NCBI GenBank assembly: GCA_020073215.1
Contig: JAIQFO010000005.1
Coordinates: 1-64,000 of the forward strand
DNA from: Terriglobia bacterium
GTDB taxonomy: Bacteria; Acidobacteriota; Terriglobia; Terriglobales; Acidobacteriaceae
Direction of reading: 5' to 3'
Length of the DNA: 64,000 bases
In this document: positions 44,050-52,465 of the stretch, one piece after another
Position numbering within the stretch: position 1 is the stretch's first letter
Layout: the number at the start of each line of letters is the position of its first letter
Notes under the pieces: generated by a model
What the model was told of the DNA's origin: nothing
Databases searched by the model: none
The model's input: only the letters and a program-made list of their open reading frames with translations
Made by a program: the position numbers and the translations under genes

Positions 44050-45417
44050 TCAATGAGCCGATTGTGAAAAACTGGCTTCGAGTTTGGCTTCTTGGCTGGC
44101 TTCCGCGGTCAGGTCGTGCATGCCGAAGCGGATGCCGATCTTCTTCAGGAAGTCGTAGGGAGGAATGCCGCCCGCAAAGATCCAGACGTAGTCGTTTGGA
44201 ATTTCGCGCACCGTACCTTTAACGTCGAGGACGACCGATTCAGGGTTGAATTCCTTCGGATTCGTCTCGAATAGCACATCGACCTTGCCGCTGCGCATGC
44301 ACTCTTCGATGCGCTTGGAGTTGCGGTCTTTGATACGGCTGAACTGCGCTCCGCGATAGCAGAGCGTGACCTGGTTGCCGACCTGGTTGGCGAGTCCCAT
44401 GGCGGCTTCGACGGCGCTATCGCCGCCACCCACGACGAGAATCTTCTTGTTGACGTAATGGTCGACCTCGATGAGGCGGTACATCACCTTGGGAAGTTCT
44501 TCTCCGGGGACGCCGAGTTTGCGCGGGGTGCCTGTCTTGCCCAGCGCCAGGATCACGGCGTGGGCGCGATACTGGTTGTTGGCGGATTTCACCGTGAAAA
44601 TCCCATCCTCCGCTTTGGCGATCTGCTCGACTTTCTCTCGGGTGACGCAGTTGAAGTCGGCGCGATTGAGGACCATATCCCAGAAGGCGAGCAGGTTTTC
44701 TTTGGAGAGTTCGGTTTTTTTGAACTTTCCGTACATAGGAAATTCGACGGGGCTGGTCATGACCAGTTTCTGGCGCGGGTATTTCGCGACGGTGCCGCCG
44801 ATCTCGTCCTGCTCGAGAGTTACATAGTTGAGTTTGTTCTCGATGGCGCGGAGCGAAGCGCTGATTCCGGCAGGCCCCGCGCCCACGATGAGTAAGTCGT
44901 AAACCCCTGGCAACGCAGGTTGTGGCGAGGCGGCACGGCGGCGGATGAGAGTGTCGACGCAGTCGCGTCCTTGATTGACGGCGTTCTTAATGAGAGCGAG
45001 GCCGCCGAGTTCTCCGATGATGAACAGGTTTTCAAGACTGGTCTCGTACTCCGGGGTCATGTAGGGCATGTCGGCGCTCATGCTGGGAGAGGCCATGACC
45101 ATGGTGATCGCGCCTACCGGGCAAGCTTCCGCGCACAGGCTGTGCCCGATGCACTTGTAGCCGTTGACGATGGCGGCTTTGCCGCCCACCATGGCCAGCA
45201 CGTCGCCCTCAGGGCAGACCGTGGTGCAGGTGGCGCAGCCGATGCAGTAGTTGGTGTCAATGTGGGGATGCTGGGATTTGGGGCCTTCGGAGAAGAGTTT
45301 GCCTTTTTCCGCGGACTTACGGAACTGCTCTTCCTTTTTCTTGAGACTCTTCAGATAGCCGCGCAGAAAGAACAGCGTTAATGCGGCGGCAATGATGAGG
45401 GCAAGCAGCGTGTCCAT
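44050..45417 (-). CDS. FAD/NAD(P)-dependent oxidoreductase with N-terminal ferredoxin domain
   Basis: A 455-residue membrane-anchored flavoenzyme. One span at about residues 3-19 is followed by a ferredoxin-type domain. One [4Fe-4S] cluster has Cys58-61-64-68; in the second (89-99) the second Cys is His92 (CIGHSLCAEACP). A thioredoxin-reductase-like fold follows, with GAGPAG at 179-184 and a second dinucleotide site GGGDSAVEAA near 305. The redox CxxC of thioredoxin reductases is absent, so it is not one. It probably takes electrons from NAD(P)H and passes them through FeS centres. It is the last gene of the cytochrome operon, 10 bp after the cytochrome b gene. Confidence 0.85.
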   Translation of the reverse strand: MDTLLALIIAAALTLFFLRGYLKSLKKKEEQFRKSAEKGKLFSEGPKSQHPHIDTNYCIGCATCTTVCPEGDVLAMVGGKAAIVNGYKCIGHSLCAEACPVGAITMVMASPSMSADMPYMTPEYETSLENLFIIGELGGLALIKNAVNQGRDCVDTLIRRRAASPQPALPGVYDLLIVGAGPAGISASLRAIENKLNYVTLEQDEIGGTVAKYPRQKLVMTSPVEFPMYGKFKKTELSKENLLAFWDMVLNRADFNCVTREKVEQIAKAEDGIFTVKSANNQYRAHAVILALGKTGTPRKLGVPGEELPKVMYRLIEVDHYVNKKILVVGGGDSAVEAAMGLANQVGNQVTLCYRGAQFSRIKDRNSKRIEECMRSGKVDVLFETNPKEFNPESVVLDVKGTVREIPNDYVWIFAGGIPPYDFLKKIGIRFGMHDLTAEASQEAKLEASFSQSAH

Positions 45418-45427
45418 GGCGACCGTC

Positions 45428-46381
45428 CTAGAAGAATCCCATCATCAACACCACACCAATGTGAATGAGCGCCAGGATGGCGAACGTGTAACTGAACGGC
45501 TTGTGCACCACGTGCCAGAGGTGGAAGACCTGCTCGGTGCGCGAGAGAAAGAGAATGCGTTTAGAAAGCGAAGCTTCTTCGCGCGCGACGGCGATGGCAC
45601 GCTCCATTTCGCAGTTGCGGGTAGGCAGCATCCCGCCGAGGGTGGTGAGATGCTCGGCGCCGTGGAGGGCCCCGTTACGCAGGCGGGCGATGCGGAAAGG
45701 CCTCGCCAAGTCGAGCAGAAGCATGTAGACCAGGGCAAGCGGAATCGGCAGTTTGTCCACCGCTTGCTGGCTGGGCAGGCGGAGGGCGGAGCGCAGGTTA
45801 GCGGCTTGCAAAAAGTTCTGCTGCTCCAGTTGCTGGGTCATTTTCTCCTGCAGTTCCTGGAGTTCCTTGCGCGACAGTTCGGCAGCGTTCACGCGGCGGG
45901 GAATCTGGCTATAGAGGTAGCGTCCGACGACTCCGCTCAGAGAAACTGCCAGCATGATCCAAAAGGCGACCCCGGCGAACCCATGGAACTTGAACGAGGC
46001 GTGCAGGGCGATGACGAAAGGCGCCGACAGGCCGAGCAGTACATGGAAGTCGAGCCAGTGGCGAGCCGACCCTTGCCGTCCAAGCCACGTCCAGTACTTG
46101 CGCAGCGGGTAGAGGAAGATAACCAGGAACATGGCAAATCCGAGGATGCCGAGTTTGACTCCAACGCGGCCGCTGGGCCGGAGTAGCACATGTTTCCCCA
46201 TGAACGGCCGGTCGTTGGGGCTGGCCGTGTAGTAATCGAAGCCATACGCCGCGATGCCGACAATCAGCGCGATGGCAATGGCGTATCCGGCAAACAGGCG
46301 TAACCTGTGGCCGGCGTCAGGATTCTTTGCGGCGACCACTGCCGCGGACGGCAGTGGGGCGGATGCTGTGGCTGTGCTCAT
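45428..46381 (-). CDS. Dihaem cytochrome b-type membrane protein
   Basis: A 317-residue protein with about five to six membrane spans. Two spans each hold a pair of His exactly 14 residues apart: H113/H127 (FHVLLGLSAPFVIALH) and H293/H307 (HKPFSYTFAILALIH). This H-x13-H in two helices is the classic bis-His arrangement for two b haems stacked across a membrane. A Gln-rich coiled stretch (about 165-195) lies between the helix pairs. It should move electrons across the inner membrane. The start codon overlaps the LolA-like stop codon in ATGA, and the FAD/FeS gene follows. Confidence 0.85.
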   Translation of the reverse strand: MSTATASAPLPSAAVVAAKNPDAGHRLRLFAGYAIAIALIVGIAAYGFDYYTASPNDRPFMGKHVLLRPSGRVGVKLGILGFAMFLVIFLYPLRKYWTWLGRQGSARHWLDFHVLLGLSAPFVIALHASFKFHGFAGVAFWIMLAVSLSGVVGRYLYSQIPRRVNAAELSRKELQELQEKMTQQLEQQNFLQAANLRSALRLPSQQAVDKLPIPLALVYMLLLDLARPFRIARLRNGALHGAEHLTTLGGMLPTRNCEMERAIAVAREEASLSKRILFLSRTEQVFHLWHVVHKPFSYTFAILALIHIGVVLMMGFF

Positions 46382-47205
46382 TTTTGTGCGACGTGCTCCT
46401 CGGTAGCGACCGAAAATTGTTTATAAGCGGTAAAACGATGTGTGTTGCGCCAGTGCTGTTTGGGCGTCTCAACCTCAACTACAGCTTCTGTGGGGAACCA
46501 GTACACCGGATCGTCCCGGTGAAGATCGTCCTGGTGAAACGTCACGGGCGCGTATGTTACCTGTGACTGCAGGGACTTCATGCCGATGTCCTCCAGAGTA
46601 GAGGCAATACCAGCCTCTATGCGCAGCAGGTTGCCGGTCTCAGGATCCACCCAGGCGGTGCCGGACAACTCCAGCGGGTATTCGCGTTCGCGAAGAGCCA
46701 GCGCCGCGACGGAACGCGTGTTACGGATGTGCTGGAAACGGATCTTGCGGGCGTTTTGCCCGTTGAGCATTTCGGCGCCGGCGTCGCTGAACTCGAAGCT
46801 GTTCACGTAGTAAGGGTGGAAGACCAGAAAGAGCGTGGCGAAGCCGTTACTGAGCAGCATCGAGATGTCTTTCTTACGGTCGGCGGTTGCCTGTTTCACG
46901 GGCAGGCGAGATTCTGCCAGGCTCAATTCTCCGCCGACGTTGGTGAAGAGGACCAGGTAGTCGTAGGTCGACTGCTCCTGTAGTTCAATTTTCCCATTGG
47001 GCTTGAATTTCTCTTGGGTGACCTGCTCGGTGCACTTGACGTCGGAGAAAAGATCGAGGAAACGAGAGACGCGCTGAGTGACGCGGTCGAGGACTTTGTC
47101 GAGCGGTTCCTGAGTTGGTGCAGCGCCGGCGAGCGCGCCAGTTAGCAGGAGCGAAACCAGCAGGCCGGATCGCAGGCAGTTGCAGAAATATGTCTTCATT
47201 ATCAT
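46378..47205 (-). CDS. Secreted LolA-like protein of the cytochrome operon
   Basis: A 275-residue protein with a signal peptide (GLLVSLLLTGALAGAA). The rest resembles outer-membrane lipoprotein-sorting proteins: beta-rich, with LELSGTAWVDPETGNLLRIEAG and a hydrophobic strand pattern. No haem motif is present. Its ATG overlaps the stop codon of the beta-barrel gene in ATGA, and its own stop overlaps the cytochrome b start, so it is tightly coupled to both. It may help place or stabilise the barrel or cytochromes; this is an inference. Confidence 0.65.
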   Translation of the reverse strand: MIMKTYFCNCLRSGLLVSLLLTGALAGAAPTQEPLDKVLDRVTQRVSRFLDLFSDVKCTEQVTQEKFKPNGKIELQEQSTYDYLVLFTNVGGELSLAESRLPVKQATADRKKDISMLLSNGFATLFLVFHPYYVNSFEFSDAGAEMLNGQNARKIRFQHIRNTRSVAALALREREYPLELSGTAWVDPETGNLLRIEAGIASTLEDIGMKSLQSQVTYAPVTFHQDDLHRDDPVYWFPTEAVVEVETPKQHWRNTHRFTAYKQFSVATEEHVAQK

Positions 47206-49817
47206 TGCCCCATGTGTCCGTGCCGGTTATCGAAGCGGTAGCCGAAGGTGAAAAGCCACTGATCGTAGTTCATCTGGCCGCCGCGGTTGATGGTGCCGCC
47301 GAATTGCATGAAGTAGTGTTCGCCCAGCGCAGTCTCGAGCATCCCGTTGAGAAAGCGGGAGCGGTTGGCGCTGGTCAAGGTGGACGCGAAGTTCTGCTGC
47401 CCGGCGAGCACCTGCAACTGGAAGGTCTCGCCCAGATTCCTGGTGAGGCTGAATGCTTTGTAGTTGCCGCTGCCGAAAGCGCTGTTGAAGCGCGAGTAGC
47501 GGAGGTCGGCGTGGGCGCCGATCCAGGGCACGTGGCCGAAGGTGATGCCGTACATCTGGTTCAGGGAGTTTTTCTTGTCACCGCTGCGGTTGCTCGAGCC
47601 CAGGTCGGCGCTCAGCCAGATCTGCTTGTGGACTTCGACCCGAGTGCCGGCGCTGAAGCCCTGGAAGAGATACTTGTCGAGCAAGCCGGTCCCGATCAGG
47701 GTCGGATCGAAGGTGGGCAGATCGCGGAAGTAGGTGTGGTTCAAGCTGAACTCGATGCGTGGGTGCGGTTGAAAGCGCACCGTCGTAAAGCTGCGGCCTG
47801 CACCCCAGCCGGGTCCCGGCTTCCAGACGTTCGTGTTCGTTGTCGGATCGAGGTACCAGTACCCCTGCGGGCTGTCGATTTGCGTAGCCTGGTAAATGGA
47901 GAACACACGCTTGTAGAAAATACCGTTTTCGGTGAAGAGAAACGGCCGGTCCGGACTCCACTTGAGCATGTTCATGCCGCCGCCGGTGGTGGAGGTGTAG
48001 TGCAGATCGTCGTAGCTGCCGCCTTCGAAATTGACGAAGGCGCCTCCAATCTCGCGTTGAGGATTGTAGTTGTAGGAGGTCGGGTCGGGAGTGGAACCGA
48101 GGAACACGCCGGTGGTTACGCCGGTCGTGAGTTTCCGTCCGAAGTAGCCGCCGTCGATGGTGTCGAGACTGGTGGCCCAGGGCAGATACATGCGCCCGAA
48201 ACCCGCGACCCAAGAGGAACGTGGATTGTCGTAACTGGTATAGAGGTGGTAGGTCCGGTTGATAAGGTCTTGCAAAGTCTGGGGACCGGCCGCAGTGTGG
48301 TCGAGGCGACCGCGCCAGTATCCGCTGACGTTCCAGTAGGTGCCGTTGATGCGGGTGATATCGGCGCGCACGACCATGCCGAGATTGCTGCTCTGCATGC
48401 CGGAGCCGCCATGATCGACGACGCCCATGTAGTCGAATCCGATGCGGCCGCGCGCCCGGTTGACGGACGGCAGCGGCGGCTTGGGCACTTCGCTACGCGC
48501 CTCGTCGTCGAGTGTGTCGTTTTCCGTGAAGCTGACCGCCGCTGGATATTTGCGCGTGGCGCTGAGCGCGTTCTTCGCCACCAAGGCCTGCTGATCGGCG
48601 GAAGAGAGATAAGCAAGGTCGCCGATTTTCACCGGGCGTTTGGGAGTGTGTATCTCGGTAACAGCGGAGGTTTCCGCAACCGATAAGACTTCCAGTTCGG
48701 CGACATCACCGGCGGCGCTGGAATCTGCGCCCGCGGCAGCCACTCCACCCGCATTCGGCAGATCACGGACGACCAATTTCATACCCTCGGCAAGGCCGGC
48801 AGCCCGCCCGCCATCCAGGTAGGCGGCATCCTGCGCTACGTACTTGACGCGGAAGGCGGTGCGAAAGTCGGGGTTGTCGCTGGTGCCAGCAGCCGGCTGC
48901 AATCCAAGAACCTGCGCAGAACCCCCTGCGGCCTCCTGCACCCCGCCCACGACTGCGGTTTGCGTTGCGTCCGCGGCAGCACTCTGCCCGGAGGACGAGG
49001 GGAGGAAGGTGCGCGCGTCCTCGCGGACAGAAGCTGCCGCTTCCGGTGATGCGTCTGTGCTGAGCTTGGGCTCCTGGGGGAGCGGCGGTTGAGCCGATCC
49101 TTGCCGCACATTCGCCGTCGCCGAACTCTGACTGTCTTTGATGTCGAGTCCACTGGGTGAGGTGGTTCCCGCGACCGGCGGGACATTTTCCTTAGTAGGA
49201 GAAGCAGCGGTGGCAGGCGCGGGAGACTGGGAATCCGCGGCCGGAGGCGGAAATTGAATCGGCGGTCCTGACGGAGGCGGAGTCAGCAAAATCGAATCGT
49301 GGTTCGACGAACTGCCAGGCTGACCGCCGTTAAAATCTGGCGTGCGTCCCCGCGAACCGAGCAGCGGCCTGCTGGCCGCGGCTGCGGGTGGGGTGCGGCG
49401 TGATGACGCGCTGAGAGGCGCTTGTACTACGAGGATGATCTTCATGCCGTCGGTCGAGGTGCCGGCGATCGAGATCGTGTACGGGTGCTCTTGATCCAGA
49501 TCCACCACGAGACGAGTCTCGGGGGGAGCAGGCTGGTTCAGGCCGTAGCGGATGGAACGCACACCGAATTGACGAACCGCAATTCGTTTCTGTTGCGCAT
49601 CGGCAACGGTCCCGGGAAGTTTGAGAATCAGACGATCTGGACGCTGCGCGGTCTCAACCGCGGGAGTAACCGTGGAACTCAAAGTGATTTCGACGCGGAC
49701 CTCACCGCCCGCAGGGAAGACTTCCACCTTGCGTATTTCGACGGGGCCGCCGTCCGCCAGGGACGGCAGCGCTGCCAACAGGACCAGGAACGGTCCCAGA
49801 TGAATCAACCGCTTCAT
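47202..49817 (-). CDS. AMIN-domain outer-membrane beta-barrel protein
   Basis: An 871-residue protein with a signal peptide (LGPFLVLLAALPSLADG). The N-terminal AMIN domain (about 27-130, VEIRKVEVFPAGGEVRVEI) is a peptidoglycan-contacting module. A long Pro/Ser/Ala-rich linker (about 135-330) leads to a region of alternating beta strands (about 460-871) rich in aromatic girdle residues, fitting an outer-membrane barrel; it ends with TFGYRFDNRHGHMGQ rather than a terminal Phe. It lies between two multihaem cytochromes and the membrane electron carriers. By inference it is the outer-membrane conduit or anchor for the cytochromes. Confidence 0.75.
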   Translation of the reverse strand: MKRLIHLGPFLVLLAALPSLADGGPVEIRKVEVFPAGGEVRVEITLSSTVTPAVETAQRPDRLILKLPGTVADAQQKRIAVRQFGVRSIRYGLNQPAPPETRLVVDLDQEHPYTISIAGTSTDGMKIILVVQAPLSASSRRTPPAAAASRPLLGSRGRTPDFNGGQPGSSSNHDSILLTPPPSGPPIQFPPPAADSQSPAPATAASPTKENVPPVAGTTSPSGLDIKDSQSSATANVRQGSAQPPLPQEPKLSTDASPEAAASVREDARTFLPSSSGQSAAADATQTAVVGGVQEAAGGSAQVLGLQPAAGTSDNPDFRTAFRVKYVAQDAAYLDGGRAAGLAEGMKLVVRDLPNAGGVAAAGADSSAAGDVAELEVLSVAETSAVTEIHTPKRPVKIGDLAYLSSADQQALVAKNALSATRKYPAAVSFTENDTLDDEARSEVPKPPLPSVNRARGRIGFDYMGVVDHGGSGMQSSNLGMVVRADITRINGTYWNVSGYWRGRLDHTAAGPQTLQDLINRTYHLYTSYDNPRSSWVAGFGRMYLPWATSLDTIDGGYFGRKLTTGVTTGVFLGSTPDPTSYNYNPQREIGGAFVNFEGGSYDDLHYTSTTGGGMNMLKWSPDRPFLFTENGIFYKRVFSIYQATQIDSPQGYWYLDPTTNTNVWKPGPGWGAGRSFTTVRFQPHPRIEFSLNHTYFRDLPTFDPTLIGTGLLDKYLFQGFSAGTRVEVHKQIWLSADLGSSNRSGDKKNSLNQMYGITFGHVPWIGAHADLRYSRFNSAFGSGNYKAFSLTRNLGETFQLQVLAGQQNFASTLTSANRSRFLNGMLETALGEHYFMQFGGTINRGGQMNYDQWLFTFGYRFDNRHGHMGQ

Positions 49818-49892
49818 TCTCCCTCTTCATATCCAAAATTTCTCGAAACGCTTTCTTGCTTTCCCTATCCCATAGAGCACGTCATTTGCCCT

Positions 49893-52082
49893 TTACCCGC
49901 CGGTAGTACCACTCTTGTGGCACTGATAGCAATTCACGCTGTTGTACACATAGCCGGACACGCCCTGGTGATTCTGGTCGGTCTGCGGCTTCAGGTGGCA
50001 GTTGGTGCAGGTGAAAACCGAATAATCGTTCGGGTTGGTGTGGCACGTACTGCAAATACCATTGGCGCCGCCGTGGGTGGTGGGGAACCAGGTGTGATTG
50101 AAGGTCGCGTCGGTCCAGACCTTGGTGTCATGGCAAGTCGCGCAGGTCGTCGGGAACCCGGCTGCAACGTGGTTCGGGTTGTTGGTGCCCTGGTAATCGG
50201 CCTTGTGACAGCCGTAGCAGTCGGTCGGCAGGGTCGTCCAGTTATTGTTGACGTGGCAGTCGGTGCACTGGCGCGGAGGCACGGTGTGCGAACCGGTCAG
50301 CGGGACAGCCGTCTTGCTGTGGTCAAAGGTTGAGTCGGTCCAGACGATGGTGTCATGGCAAACCTCGCACGTGGTGGGGAACCCAACCTGGGCGTGCGGT
50401 GGGTCGTTCGTCTTGTTGTAGTCGGCCAGGTGGCAGGTGACGCAAGCCGTCTGATTCAACTTGTAGTTGCTGTTGACGTGACAATCGCTGCAGGCGCGCG
50501 GCGGCACGGTGTGCGAACCGGTCAGGGCCCACCCGGTCTGTGAATGGTCAAACTTGCCGTCCATCCAGTTGATGGTGTCGTGACAGGTTTCGCAGGCTGT
50601 GGGGAAACTGGCCTGTATGTGGTCGACGGGCGTCTTGGCGTTGTTGTAGTCGGTCTGGTGGCAACTGACGCAGGAAGTATTAGTGATGTTGTAGTTGTTG
50701 TTGACGTGGCAGTCGCTGCAGGCGCGAGGCGGCACCGTATGCGAGCCGGTAAGCGGGAAGCCGGATTTCGAGTGATCGAATGTCGCGGGATCCCAGGCGG
50801 TCGTGCTGTGGCAGACGTCGCAGGTCTGGGGGAAGCCCTGCTGCGCATGATTCGGATTATTCGTGTTCTGGTAATCCTTCAGGTGACACGACACACACGA
50901 CGTCTGCGTCAAGTTGTAGTTGTTGTTGACGTGGCAGTCGGCGCAGGCGCGAGGCGGCACCGTATGCGAGCCGGTAAGCGGGAAGCCGGATTTCGAGTGA
51001 TCAAAACTCGCAGGCTGCCAGGTGGACGTGTTGTGACAGACCTCGCAAGTCTGGGGGAACCCACCCTGCACATGATTCGGGTTGCCCGCGTTTGTGAAGT
51101 CCTTCTGGTGGCACGAGACACACGTCGTCTGCGTCAGGTTGAAGTTGTTGCCGGCGTGGCAGCCCGCGTCGGTGCAAGTGCGCGGCGGCACGGTATGCGC
51201 CCCCGTGAGCGGAAATCCCGACTTTGAGTGATCGAACTGCGCCGGCGACCAGGCCACCGTCGTGTGACACGATTGGCAAGTCTGGGCGAATCCCATCTGC
51301 GCGTGATTCGGGTTGCTGGCGCTGGTGAAGTCCTTCAGATGGCAGGAGACGCATGCGGTCTGGGTCAGGTTGTAGTTATTGTTGACGTGACAGTCGGTGC
51401 AGGCCCGCGGGGGTACGGCGTGGCCCCCCGTCAGGGGGAAGTTGGTGAGAGAGTGATCGAACTTGCCACCGAGCCAGGTATCGGTTGAATGGCACGACTC
51501 GCAGGTCGTCGCGAATCCAGACTGGGCGTGGTTAGGGCTCTGAGCACCCTGGTAGTCCTTCTGGTGGCAGCTGAAACAGGCAGTGGACATGGTGCTGTAC
51601 TGGCTCAGCGCTCCGCTCTTGTGACAGTCGTCGCAGGAAGCGGCGGCGTGCGCGCCCGTGAGCGGGAACCGGTTCATATGCTGATTGATCTGGGTGACGG
51701 AGACCTTCCACCCGCGGACGCTATGGCAGTTCTCGCAGGCGGCGCCCATGCGGCCCTTGTGTAGGTCAGCATGGCAATTGGCGCACTTGTTGCCGACATT
51801 GCTGAACACCATTTTGGTATGGCAGCCGGTGCAGGTAACACCGTCGTGCATGCCGCGCAGGGGAAAGCGCGTCTGGTTGTGATCGAACTCGGGAACGGCA
51901 CGGATCGGCTTCCAGCCGTAGACCGTGTGGCAGTCCTGGCAGGGACGATCCAGATTGCCGTGGGGGCTGCGTGTGTTCGGTGCCACTTGTCCGCGGGCAG
52001 CAGGGATGAGTGGCGGCAACAGAAGCCACCAGATCATCCATCTTGCAATCAGACTTGGAGAGACCACGCTCCAGCCCCACAC
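49893..52082 (-). CDS. 28-haem c-type cytochrome of tandem three-haem repeats
   Basis: A 729-residue secreted protein (start GTG 52082; signal ARWMIWWLLLPPLIPAARG). I count 27 CxxCH motifs plus one CTDAGCH (CX4CH, bases 51156-51176), 28 in all. Six full repeats of about 75 residues each carry three haems and three spare His (in FDHS, GSHTVPPR and NPNHAQ), the number needed for bis-His ligation of all three. Flanking N- and C-terminal parts are diverged repeats. Two repeats share a 60-bp identical stretch (50718-50777, 50943-51002) exactly 225 bp apart, a sign of recent duplication. It lies between a second multihaem gene and the barrel gene, so a periplasmic or outer-surface electron wire is likely. 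Confidence 0.93.
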   Translation of the reverse strand: MWGWSVVSPSLIARWMIWWLLLPPLIPAARGQVAPNTRSPHGNLDRPCQDCHTVYGWKPIRAVPEFDHNQTRFPLRGMHDGVTCTGCHTKMVFSNVGNKCANCHADLHKGRMGAACENCHSVRGWKVSVTQINQHMNRFPLTGAHAAASCDDCHKSGALSQYSTMSTACFSCHQKDYQGAQSPNHAQSGFATTCESCHSTDTWLGGKFDHSLTNFPLTGGHAVPPRACTDCHVNNNYNLTQTACVSCHLKDFTSASNPNHAQMGFAQTCQSCHTTVAWSPAQFDHSKSGFPLTGAHTVPPRTCTDAGCHAGNNFNLTQTTCVSCHQKDFTNAGNPNHVQGGFPQTCEVCHNTSTWQPASFDHSKSGFPLTGSHTVPPRACADCHVNNNYNLTQTSCVSCHLKDYQNTNNPNHAQQGFPQTCDVCHSTTAWDPATFDHSKSGFPLTGSHTVPPRACSDCHVNNNYNITNTSCVSCHQTDYNNAKTPVDHIQASFPTACETCHDTINWMDGKFDHSQTGWALTGSHTVPPRACSDCHVNSNYKLNQTACVTCHLADYNKTNDPPHAQVGFPTTCEVCHDTIVWTDSTFDHSKTAVPLTGSHTVPPRQCTDCHVNNNWTTLPTDCYGCHKADYQGTNNPNHVAAGFPTTCATCHDTKVWTDATFNHTWFPTTHGGANGICSTCHTNPNDYSVFTCTNCHLKPQTDQNHQGVSGYVYNSVNCYQCHKSGTTGG

Positions 52083-52465
52083 TGTTAAGAATTTAGTTCC
52101 CGCAAATCTATGATGGAGGGCAATTGTCGGCTAATAGAGCAATCGAATTTCCAAGAAGAGTAGCTGTAACACTCATAAGTTCCCAAGTTACGGCAGTGAG
52201 TGTTCAAGGGTACAATCCGCATCTCGTTCAAAAACACGCCTTAAGTGCTCTGATGCGTTCCGGGCATAAAACGTAAGTTCTTCCAGAAAAGGCGAAAAAA
52301 ATACGGTTCAGAAAATTGGACGTTTGCATACGAAATCGACAGGTTTCTTGACACAAGCGCTGATATCTTGACAAACGGGCCCGGGAAGAGCGCGAACGGA
52401 CCCCCCTGCCAGAGCGGGAACCGGCCGCGGGAGCGGCAGTCCGAAGACCGCCACCAGCGCCGGGT
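52083..52465. other. Gap between the two multihaem cytochrome genes
   Basis: No gene is supported. Two TTGACA boxes on the plus strand have no downstream gene in range. On the minus strand a CGCCTT...AAGGCG stem (about 52238-52297) with a T-run could end the upstream cytochrome transcript, but the stem is short and the loop long. Confidence 0.4.

Noticed and set aside
47115-48686. Plus-strand frame of 523 codons over the AMIN-barrel gene
   Set aside because: Antisense to a gene with a signal peptide and ATGA-coupled neighbours; no domain is visible.
50250-51470. Regular DNA repeats that could look like a CRISPR array
   Set aside because: The unit is 225 bp, in frame, and codes for the haem repeat; there are no short spacers and no cas genes.
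52348-52373. Two TTGACA boxes on the plus strand
   Set aside because: No -10 at the right distance and no plus-strand gene downstream.
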